Source: Oryzias latipes (taxonomy: Eukaryota > Chordata > Actinopteri > Beloniformes > Adrianichthyidae). From it: DNA of 64,000 nt. The stretch is from positions 13,421,261-13,485,260 of the forward strand of contig NC_019866.2 of assembly GCF_002234675.1 (NCBI RefSeq). The letters are read 5' to 3'. The notes beneath the pieces are model-generated. The model saw nothing but the letters and a program-made list of their open reading frames with translations. It had not been told where the DNA came from and ran no database searches. Position numbers and translations under genes: made by a program. Of this stretch, positions 13,856-22,524 are shown piece after piece; position 1 is the stretch's first letter; each line of letters begins with the position of its first letter.

Positions 13856-14086
13856 AGACACAAAGGAATGTCTCAAATACCAATAATGGTAATAGAAGTG
13901 CCACCGAAACAGAAAATCCGTATCCACCTTATTCCTAGCCCCCATGAGCCTTTGCGTGAATTATGGGCGACACTTCCTGTAGACGCTGGAACACGCATTT
14001 ACATTAAAACAAATTCCTCTTGTTTTCGATCCATAACTACATATAAATGTGGGAAAACCAGCTGTCATTTCTTAAAAAAGGCAACG
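13856..14086 (+). CDS. Splice-flanked 77-codon open exon in the foldback loop (unknown product)
   Basis: The 261-bp loop between the two arms is mostly filled by one exon-like unit. A pyrimidine-rich tract ends TTTAG at 13855, then 231 bases stay open in one frame (start codon in frame at 13868), and a GTGAGG donor follows at 14087. The length is an exact multiple of three and the frame runs through both borders, so splicing it in would keep the frame of a host transcript. The peptide has a Pro-rich stretch (PSPHEPLRELW), Asn/Ser/Cys residues near its end (KTNSSC, KCGKTSC) and a basic tail. I do not recognise the family. It could be a captured host exon or a piece of an element-encoded protein. 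A second overlapping frame (13711-13938) is probably a shadow. Confidence 0.4.
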
Positions 14087-14160
14087 GTGAGGTGGAGATG
14101 AAATATTTGTTAAGGTTCCGATGGCTGCAGGACCCCCGTGGCTACTTCTTGCCGGTTCGT

Positions 14161-14991
14161 TTTTTTTTAAAAATAAACTTTATTAACAATATCTTGCACA
14201 TACAAAATACCAAACACAAAACTCCACTGTGTGCAAAATACAATCTTCACGTTCGCCATGAGAATGAACAAAAAAAACATAATGATAACCATGTAAAACA
14301 GGTTATGCAAAAAGAAAACAAAAATAATAAGGCAAAGGAATCTGTTAAAGTTTCAGGAGAGACCATGTTTCAACTGTTCTGACAGCTTTTTTGTTAGTGG
14401 AAGATTTAATACTGTTCACATACAAAACCATTTCTTTCTGAAAAACATAAAACACGTTTTTTTTGTTGGCATATTTACACTTGTGTATAAAGTATTAGCC
14501 ATAATCATAAGTAAATTAACTACATGTATTTTTTCTGCATTAAGTCTCTTATGTAAAATATCCAAAAATAATATGCTCGTAAAATAATCTATAATCTTCA
14601 CATAGATGAGTTCTTGTAAAATGTATCACATCTTTCCAAAATAGTTGAGTGAAAGAGCAAAACCAAAAAAGATGAGGCACAGTTTCTGGTGAGGAATGAC
14701 AGAATGAACAGTTTATGTCCAGATCTTTTTTAAACTTAGTAAAGAAATGTTTCACTGGATAAAATTTGTGAAGAATTTTGAAAGAAATTTCTCTGATTTT
14801 ATTGGTGATGAAATACTTTTGTGGCAGGGTCCAAACCTTTTCCCACTGAATTCTACATCCAAAGCTGTTCCAGTATGAGATAACATACGGTTTTGTGGCA
14901 ATCTCATTTTGAAACAGAGAACGGATACTTTGATTATTCCTGCTAGCTGAAAAACATACCTTTCCACACCACAAGTCTGTTAATTTGGGAT
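14161..14991 (-). mobile_element. 5'-truncated L1-type LINE, ORF2 3' end, inserted in the foldback right arm
   Basis: On the minus strand a 141-residue open frame (14974-14549) reads like the C-terminus of fish L1/Tx1 reverse transcriptase. It has a zf-RVT-like C-x2-C-x8-H-x4-C motif (CSFC...HLFWFC), continues after frameshifts through HKCKYANKKN-type sequence, and stops at 14345-14347. AATAAA on the minus strand (14179-14184) and a poly(A) tract (14161-14168) mark the 3' end. Flanking 15-bp direct repeats TTCTTGCYGGTTCRT at 14146-14160 and 14992-15006 differ at two positions and are the target-site duplication. The fragment has no endonuclease or catalytic RT region and is dead. Confidence 0.85.
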
Positions 14992-16119
14992 TTCTTGCTG
15001 GTTCATGTTAGCGTCTGCACTGTAATCCCTAGCGAGTTGACTGAACTTAAAAATTATTGTGTAACAGATTACGCAACAGTTAAGTTATATTATTAAAACT
15101 TTTAAGTTAACATTTATTAAAATTCATATTGTCAGTTGGCTTACATTTGTATTATTTCATATAAAAAATATTAAGATTCCTCAACTTATAAAAGAGAGAT
15201 TATTTACTTAAAGTTTTTAATATTTTCCAACTAAAAAACGCTTTAACTAACTATATTTTTATATTACTCAACTCATAAAATATGTAAAATTCACTCAAAT
15301 GCTTTATAAATTCTTTAACTCATTAAATGTGTAGCATTGAAAATATTTAAAATTCTTCAGCTTAAAATGTATTCTAAACAGAGATATTGATACTGCCCCA
15401 CTACATTTTAAAGGCTAACATTGATAAAAACCAACAAACGTGAAGGCCACACAATAGTGATTGCATAATACACTTTTTTTAATTGCTCTTTAAAAAAAAG
15501 CACAAATATCAAGAGGATGAAGAAACAATAAGTGCAATAAAACTGCATTATAAGAGTGCCACACAACATATTGACAAAAAGAGTTGGTTTTGTATTGTAC
15601 GGCAGAAAAAGCATATGATCACAACAAAACACATTAGTTACATAACACTTAAACCAACAAATAGTCCATTCTGGAAGACTCACTCAACGAAACATTCTTC
15701 AGCGTCAATAAATGTCCTTTCAGTGGTTTGCTGTCCTCAAGGCTCAAGACAGCATTCTGAATAAATATGAAGGCAAGTTCAAGTTTTTTGGGGTGCTGTA
15801 GGTCCAGAGCATAGATGTCCCCGAAGAGTTAGAAGAGATTAGTCAGCCAGATGTGTGGGACCACTGACGGCAGTATCAGGAGCATCACCACGACAACTGA
15901 GAAGATACCCACAGAAGTGTCTGTGAGGTCTGGTATTCTGGAAAATACAAAACAAAAAACACAGATGAGTTCAGACCCTCAAAGATATTCATCACACTAA
16001 TGTCCAAAACTGACATTCCTGCCATCTGTCAATGGGAATCTTTTCATGCTAACATTCTGTTAGCTTTTAATCAACTGGCTATGATGTTTTAAGGACCAAC
16101 TCCAATTAAAATTGTGTTT

Positions 16120-16240
16120 TTAAAAAGTTCTTTAGCATTTTTCTGAAGGAGGACATTTATAAAATAATTTAAGACTAAAGCTTCATTTTTCTTTATTCAA
16201 ATAATGATGGATCAGGAGCAGAAAAAGGTAAACGAAAATG
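16120..16240 (+). repeat. Dispersed repeat family C, copy 2 (inside the CACTA-like element)
   Basis: It contains GGAGGACATTTATAAAATAATTTAAG, TTTTTCTTTATTCAAATAATG and ATGGATCAGGAGCAGAAAAA. It lies between the last two exons of the captured gene. Confidence 0.5.
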
Positions 16241-17035
16241 TTCCCACTCCTTCCAATCAGGAGTCCCTGATGTTCGTCTCATCTTCCATCTCATTTTTAA
16301 AACCATTTAAAAATATCACTCAGTTTACAAACTACAAACAATTGCCCTATTTATTATGTCACTCAATAAAATCTCAATCAATATTAAAGGATTAGTGAAA
16401 ACCATTGACAGGGAGTCGTTTGCACTTACTGTACAGGTCTTGAAGAAGTTGGAGGCATCTTCATGCAGATAAACAGGAAGTGCAAGGAGGACAAGTGCCC
16501 GTCTCATGTTCACGTCACGCTGGTCCTAAAAGAATAAAAAGAAATATCCATTACCTTTGAAGCAAATGCAGAGCAAACACTTCCAATATTTATTTAAGGA
16601 ACTTTAAGAAATAATAAAATGATACCTTTTCTAGATGTCTATTTCTAGTAAGAGGACATACAGTGTTCATGGCATGATCCACTTCAGGTCAAAGACCCAA
16701 AGTCATTTTTAAGGCAAGTTACACCTTGGCTTCTTACAGCTGTTTACAAATGATTTGTTATCCGTTTTTGAATTATGCACATTAGAAATTCACCTGGAGG
16801 TCATAAATCCTAACCAAGCTGGCCAGTTCCTGTCTGTTTTGGTGGACTTAGTCTCAGAAAAGGGCAGCTTTAAGTTACACAAACATGTAAAAACTGCACA
16901 ATTTCCTCTGACTGCATCTACTCTACATAAATCCATTTCAGATCTTGTCAGATGAGTTTTCATGGTTTCAAATGATGGAATGGTGCTAATGCAACATCAT
17001 TTTATTATTGTAATATACTGTCATAAAGACATGAC

Positions 17036-17087
17036 AATATTCCAAAGTGTTTCCACATACATGGCAGTGGAAACACTTTGGAATATT
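17036..17087. repeat. Perfect 21-bp hairpin
   Basis: AATATTCCAAAGTGTTTCCAC (17036-17056) is followed by a 10-base loop and by its perfect complement at 17067-17087. Outside the stem, TAATATACTG (17011-17020) can pair with CAGTATTATA (17103-17112) across an internal loop, giving an extended hairpin of about 100 bases. Just right of the stem, ATGTAGTACTGCA occurs twice (17092-17126). It lies in an intron of the captured gene within the CACTA-like element. It could be a small foldback repeat or a hairpin RNA source. Confidence 0.8.
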
Positions 17088-18360
17088 TGCTATGTAGTAC
17101 TGCAGTATTATATGTAGTACTGCATAGTGCCAAAGTAACAGAACACAACTTGCACCTCCATTCCATTGTGCCACCTTCAGCCTGCAATCTAAATATGTTT
17201 AGTTCAAATGTAAATAATTTCAGCTCTATTTAGACCTTTGGCTAGTTAAAATGTGCATAAATGTTTCCATGCTGCCGTATAAATCTAATAATGGTAATAG
17301 TTCAGGATGAATATATTAAATAAGTATAAAACTCACCCACTGACACCTCTTTTCTGGTGAAATGGTGACTTTCTGGTGAACTTTCTGAAGTTCAGTTTCT
17401 GAAGTTCAGTATCTGAAAAAGTCCAAAAGAGATTTTTCAATGTTAAAAAATGTTTCAATTATATTCTGATCAAAAAACATTTATTGCACTACACAACCTA
17501 TTGCATTTTTTGTTTTTTTAAAATAGCTCTAGACAAATAACTGAGACAAGTTACCTGGCTGGCCTTGGCGTCTACCTGGAGGTGAAACACTGAACACTCT
17601 GTAGTTCGGTACCTGAACACAACACGAGCACGTTGATTAATTTATTTTTACAAAAACCTTTTTTATAACGGAGATCAGTGATTTATAAAAGCTTAAAGCT
17701 GCATTCAAAACCCAATGCTTCCATGTAGCAACCAGGCTTAAAACTGTTGGCGGTAGCTCCTCCCACACAACCGTTAGAGGCTTTGAGTGACATTTTTGGA
17801 CAAATGTCCAGCAGCAAACTTTAGCCACAGACAGAGGCCTCCAACGCGAATTTCACACGCGGATCATGTTTAGTGTGATTGCAGCATAACAGATCATTTC
17901 TACCTCTGAAAAAAAAAAAAACCTCATCACTGTCGTAACTTACGGGCAGAAATGCATTTTGGGTTTGGCTCGCCATACGTCTGCTATGACAAACTAATCA
18001 TGTATGCATTGCCACATTAAGCTCTAAAACAATCGTAACACACATATGTTTAAACAACAGTAAACCACATTTACGGTAGTATAAGAGCATTCTTAAAGCA
18101 TTCATTCAAAATAAACCATGAACGATACTTACCAAATTAAATCAGGGCTGAAGACAAGACGGCACCATCAGCGATGAGGCGGATGAAAAAAAAAAACCCG
18201 AGGTTGGGGCGTCTTGAAGCGGGACGAAATCGCAACGCTTTGCAGAAAAATAAAATGCTCGACTTTCAATTTCAAACGTCGCATACTCGCATTCGGCAAA
18301 TCCAACATGGCCACCTGAGCTAACGTAGAGAAAACGAAAGACCCTCCCACCAGTACGTGA

Positions 18361-18368
18361 TGACGTCA
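18361..18368. promoter_or_regulatory. Palindromic CRE (TGACGTCA) at the captured-gene promoter
   Basis: A perfect CREB/ATF consensus is seen here, just upstream (minus-strand sense) of the CpG-containing first exon of the captured gene. Promoter function is inferred from position only. Confidence 0.45.
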
Positions 18369-19056
18369 TGACGCTACTTCAGGGATCTTAAAATTTTTGA
18401 GTGCTAGATACAAATAAGCTTTAAAATATTTAGCACTGTTAAGTTAAATTTGAAAAAATCTTGATAGAGCTTAATACATTATAGTTGAATCAACTACAAA
18501 ATGACATTTAAGTTGTGTAACCTTAATAGTTATGAGTCAGTACAAGTGATAGGGTTTAGAGTGTGTTCAAAATGGGAGGTGGCGGCCTCTCGTCCAATCA
18601 GAGCACGAGAAATCATCTGCCTTCCGTTTCATTCAAAGTGCCTTCCTTTTCATTCAAAGTGCCTTCCTTTTCATCCAAAGTCACTTCCGTTTCATGCATA
18701 CTCCTCTCTCACACACACATATAAACTCTTCCTCACACGTTCATATATACTTGTCTTTCACATACATACATTCTTTTTTAAGAGTGACAATGAGAGTGAG
18801 AATGTATGTATGTGTAAAGTAATATATATGCATGCGAGAGAGAGAATATATGAATGTGCAAGTGAGAATATATGTATGCGAAAGAGAGTATATATGACTG
18901 TGAGAGCAAGAATGTATGAATGTGAGAGAGAGAATATATGGATGCGTAAGAGAATATATGTATGCGAAAGAGAGTATATATGACTGTGAGAGCAAGAATG
19001 TATGAATGTGAATGGTTCAGAATAAATAATGTCTTATACGGCCCCTCATAGAAACT

Positions 19057-21024
19057 TATTTACTTTACATCATGGTTGCATCTGGAGTTTCAACTGCTTA
19101 TTGAATAATCTATAACTACCAAAGAAAATGTCTGGCTGAAAAACAAAATTCAGCAAGTGACCCTGTCAGTGTCCTGCTTCCTCTCATGCGTCGACTTTTC
19201 AGTTTTCTTAGCTGGCCTGAAACAGCCCCCAGAGCTCAGATAATGATTTTTCCACTTGCATGCCCTCTCCTCCCGTCCCTCCTGGCTGCTGCTTACGCTG
19301 TGTACAGCTTTTGTACACATGCTAATTATTGACAAGAAGCCATCCACCAAATCAACATCCCTTCATTTGGTCCCAACTTTTACAACTATCATTGAATTCA
19401 GCCGTTTGACTAGAATTTTTGCTCAAACATTGACATTTGAGGTGCAGCTTCCATAAAACATGGGCTCTGGCTGAGAACAAGGGGTTCATTGACCAATGTG
19501 GTAAGAGGAGGAGCATTTGGGGAGTCCTGGCATTCGGTCTGGCATTTGACAGTCTGATTAGAGGCTGGTTAAGGGTCTGAACTGAAGCATGCATGGCTGA
19601 GCTCTGCAGGGCATGCGTACTGTCAATATTGGTCTGGGAAATGAATGGTTTTCAGCGCTATATGTGTTGGTGGGTCCTGTTGCTCAATACAAACATGACG
19701 GAGAAACTTATGATTTATGTCTGACCACAATTTTTTCAATGCTTTCAAGAGTAAATTCATCTTCATGGGAGACAAGTTTTTGTCTTCTACATTTACTGCT
19801 TCTGTGTCCTTGGAGGGTTTTTTTCTGTTCATGTTTGCGCAACGTTGAGTGTTATTCAAAAATCCCAGCAGGAAGCCATTGTTGCTTTTCTTTGACAACA
19901 ATCTGCCTTCCCATTTGAGGGAGATTTATACCTGCGGGGATAATTTTGACTGATTCTTTTGAATGTGAAAACCCGTATAACAGTCTTTTCTATCTGCTAT
20001 AACAGTTTTGCAATTCTGTGCTCCTAGATAAGGCTTGCAAGCTCCTTTTTATTAGATGTGTGTCATAAATGCTTGCACAAACAGAGTTCTGATGTCAGCT
20101 TTGCCATGTGGAAAGACTTTGTACACGGAGTGTGACAAACTGCCTTTAAAACTGCAGCTGAGCACACGTTTGGCCGCAAACATGAACGAAATAAAGCAGA
20201 TTTGCAAGAGTTAGATTTGTGAAACGGACACAAATTTTGATCTTTTTGAATGGACATAACACACTTTTGTGAGTTTTACTTCCTTTTGAGCTTTTTGCTT
20301 TACCGTACTTGGTATAGTTAACTTATGTAATCGCTGTGCCAGGGCCCATATTGTTCCTGCTGTGCAAACACAGATGGCTGTGGCCCAGGACTACTAACTA
20401 GGGCAGCGTTTTCAGTGTACATGCCTGTTGCATAACACATGAGCAGGATTTGAGCTCGGCCACTGAGACCTGACCTCCGAAAGGCCGCTCTGCTGTCACA
20501 ATGACCTGCTCTTTAATTAATACAAACACACAAAAAACAAAAGCTGCCAAAGAACAAAAGGAAAAAGAAAACATGATATAAAGAAATACTTACCTTCCAA
20601 ATCTCATTTGGTAGAAACTTTTAGTATTTTACAATAGATTTTAATACCTGTTGCTGATGGTAGTACCGTACTTGTCTAACAACCTGTGTTACACATGCAT
20701 ATTTATTGCGGTGGACTTCACACAAGAATTGTGAAGATAGTGGGCGTTTCCTCTTTTAGTGCGTGCTATAAATAAACATTTAATCTTGCATAAGTTTTAT
20801 GTCAGCAGAAGTCATTCTTGCCAGCCGGTCTGAGAAGGATTAGCAAAGGTAAAAATGGCATGCACAGGTACCTCCACAGCCATGAATCACCCCAATGACC
20901 TGATGTTGGTGGAGCCCATTTAGTGCACAATGGCCTTTTACAATTGATTGTTACAGTTGCTGCTAGTTGATTACTGGGCTATGTGGAAAAAGCTAAATTA
21001 TTCACACTCTGCGCACACAATAAA
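19057..21024. other. Intergenic, no gene seen
   Basis: No recognisable feature. A 101-residue frame at 19613-19918 has no domain and overlaps an opposite-strand frame of similar size. Confidence 0.5.
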
Positions 21025-21029
21025 CCTAA

Positions 21030-21576
21030 TGTCATGGCAAGCTAGGCGAGGCCGACCCAGGTGTTGGAACCCGGAAGGAAAACACAAGGTAAGTAAGTTG
21101 GTAAGTCAGGTTTAATGTAATTTGAGGTGGCTTGGAAATCTTGAAGAGGCTGGAGGCTGGAGAGCAGTGGGCGAAGTTTCTGAATGCAGCTTGACGGTTG
21201 TGGCTTGAGGCGAGGATGGTGTTCGGAGTTGGCTCGTGGCGTGGCTGGAGGTCAGAGATGGCTCGAGACGTGGCTGGAGGCTCTTGGTGTTCCGAGAGGT
21301 TCTGTGGCTCTGGTAATCCGATGACTCAGGTGTCCACTCGTGGTCAGAATGTCCTGAAGGTGAGGCAACACAATAGTTAGACGTGAACATTAAAACTTTG
21401 GCAAAACTCTTGACGAGAGACCAAGTTATGCACCATCAGGGGCAATTAACTGGCGATGAATGCTGGATCAGGATCTCCTTAAGTAGGCCAGGTGGGTGAT
21501 GAGGTGAGTGGACACAGCTGGGATGCATCAGGAGCCAAGCAGAGAGGGGAGGAGAACTGACAGAGGCACCATGACA
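21030..21576 (-). mobile_element. Solo LTR
   Basis: The 547-bp unit begins TGTCATGGCA and ends CACCATGACA, so it has TG...CA ends with a short inverted terminal repeat. It is flanked by a perfect 5-bp duplication CCTAA (21025-21029 and 21577-21581). No internal retroviral or retrotransposon genes are present, so it is a recombined solo LTR. The minus orientation is suggested by a TACTTAAG TATA-like word in that sense and by similarity to the fragment at 21963-22186, which reads the same way on the + strand. The interior has short repeats of GGCTGGAGG words. Confidence 0.7.
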
Positions 21577-21679
21577 CCTAAATGAATGATTGGTTGAAAT
21601 ATATATTTTTCAAAAAAAATATTTTTTTACCTTTTTCAAGACTTTCAGAAAATGGCGTATACTTAAATATTCTTTACTA

Positions 21680-21905
21680 CCTTCTAAGAAGATCCAAAGC
21701 ACTTTACAGGCACAGTCCCATTTACCCATGTCCACACACACATTCACACACAGATCTGATCTGGGTCTCCCTGTGCCGATCCCCAGCCTGGATAAAATTC
21801 AGTATCAGGAAAGGCATCTGTCGTAGAATTTTTATCTGTATGAATCAGTGAAAGCTGATTTGCCGTGGCGACCCGACGGAATGTACCGAAAGATAAAACA
21901 ACATT
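21680..21905 (+). repeat. Teleost retroposon 3' tail
   Basis: The segment contains the widespread fish tail order: AAAGCACTTTACA, CATTCACACAC, CTGTGCCGATCCCCAGCCTGG, AAAGGCATCTGTCGTAGAA, GTGAAAGCTGATTTGCCGTGG and CGACCCGACGG, ending CCGAAAGATAAAACAACA. It is recognised from memory as a LINE/SINE tail; the precise family is uncertain. Confidence 0.5.
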
Positions 21906-21965
21906 AAAGTGGGGCTGCATGGTGGCACAGTGGCAAGCACTCTCTTGGAAAATAGATGGATGGTG
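21905..21965 (+). repeat. SINE head fragment
   Basis: GGGCTGCATGGTGGCACAGTGGC and a short ATAGATGGATGG tail are the two ends of the family seen intact at 3318-3675. The body is missing. Confidence 0.5.
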
Positions 21966-22186
21966 TCATGGATTCATGTACTGTCCCTCTTTCTCACTCC
22001 CCTCCTGTGGTACTCACCTCTGGCTTGTCTGTGCTTCTGTATCTGACCGTGTACCTTGTCTCTGGCTTGCCTCTACTACTCCTCCTACACCTGGCTGTGG
22101 ATCCTGCCTCCGGTTCGTCTCGCGCCCCCAGCCGTCCCCCAACTTCATCTGGATGAAGCTCATCAATTGGACTATTTAAGCATGTA
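21963..22186 (+). repeat. Probable truncated LTR related to the 21.03-kb solo LTR
   Basis: It begins TGTCATGG, continues with a pyrimidine-rich CCCTCTTTCTCACTCCCCTCC tract like the start of the solo LTR read on the minus strand, and reaches CTATTTAAG, a TATA-like word in the comparable place. The 3' part is not recognisable. Confidence 0.35.
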
Positions 22187-22189
22187 GTT

Positions 22190-22524
22190 GTAGATTTGGA
22201 TAAGTTAATTCTTCTCTATACGTTCTGGTACATCACCTGTCCGTCCTTTGGGAGAATTCCTCCTTCATGTGGGCACCCTGAGCTTTCTTCGTTTTTTGCG
22301 GATTCTGTTTTTTTAGGAGTTTTTCCAAACCACGAAGGAGGATCTAAGGGCAGGGATGCCCAGTTTAGCTTAGTCTGTTAATTTAAAGTTTAGTATTTAT
22401 CCTATTGAATTGTATGCATCTATGATCCTTTTGATTGCATGTTCACTTTACAATTACCAGTACGAAGCCCATTAAGACGACTGTTGTGAATTTGGGCTAC
22501 ACAAATAAAATTGAATTGAACTGA
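22190..22524 (+). mobile_element. LINE (L2-clade type) 3' tail
   Basis: The familiar fish L2 tail is present: GGAGTTTTTCC, GGAGGATCTAAGGGCAGGGATG, AAGACGACTGTTGTGAATTTGGGCTACACAAATAAAATTG, and a terminal ATTGAATTGAAC microsatellite. No reverse transcriptase sequence precedes it, so it is strongly 5'-truncated. Confidence 0.7.

Larger units (their letters stand above)
15649..18350 (-). pseudogene. Captured, decayed gene inside the CACTA-like element (SAMD3-like / multi-copy teleost family)
   Basis: Exon-like blocks with splice signals lie in order on the minus strand. They are a CpG-rich first exon ending at 18133 (GTAAGTATC donor), 17612-17555, 17412-17337, 16525-16430, and a last exon from 15937 to a stop at 15651-15649. 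The fourth reads DQRDVNMRRALVLLALPVYL and the last contains LFGDIYALDLQHPKKLELAF. These resemble the C-terminal region of the large teleost family annotated as SAMD3-like or uncharacterised proteins (from memory). It is broken by an in-frame TAA at 15829-15831 and a one-base phase mismatch between the last two exons; exons also appear to be missing between 17337 and 16525. A perfect TGACGTCA at 18361-18368 next to the first exon looks like a carried promoter element. Confidence 0.6.
15018..18563. mobile_element. CACTA (EnSpm)-like transposon carrying captured gene exons
   Basis: The element starts CACTGTAATCCCTA at 15018. It ends at 18563 with the complement of CACTCTAAACCCTA, an imperfect terminal inverted repeat of about 27 bp. 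It sits between duplicated TG dinucleotides (15016-15017 and 18564-18565). Joining the flanks recreates GTCTGTTCAAAATGGG, exactly as found uninterrupted in the left foldback arm, so both borders are proven internally. CACTA elements in animals have CACT ends and 2-3-bp duplications, which is the reason for the name. The ends contain AT-rich subterminal sequence (15040-15400, 18390-18540). No transposase frame is visible. Confidence 0.75.
13277..19050. mobile_element. Foldback DNA transposon with ~550-bp inverted arms, carrying two nested insertions
   Basis: The left arm 13277-13826 is repeated in inverted orientation in the right arm (14088-14160, 15007-15017 and 18566-19050 once insertions are removed). 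The right pieces sum to 569 bp against 550 on the left, and one ~19-bp indel in the right arm accounts for the difference. The element starts TATGAGGGGCC and ends with its complement, flanked by the 6-bp duplication GAAACT (13271-13276 and 19051-19056). The outer ~487 bp of the arms look nearly identical; I noticed one substitution. The arms carry an internal ~86-bp direct duplication of a TATA/CACA-rich motif. Without nested DNA the element is about 1380 bp. No transposase is seen, so it is non-autonomous. The superfamily is uncertain; a 6-bp duplication with TAT...ATA ends would be compatible with what I recall for IS3EU. Confidence 0.85.
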
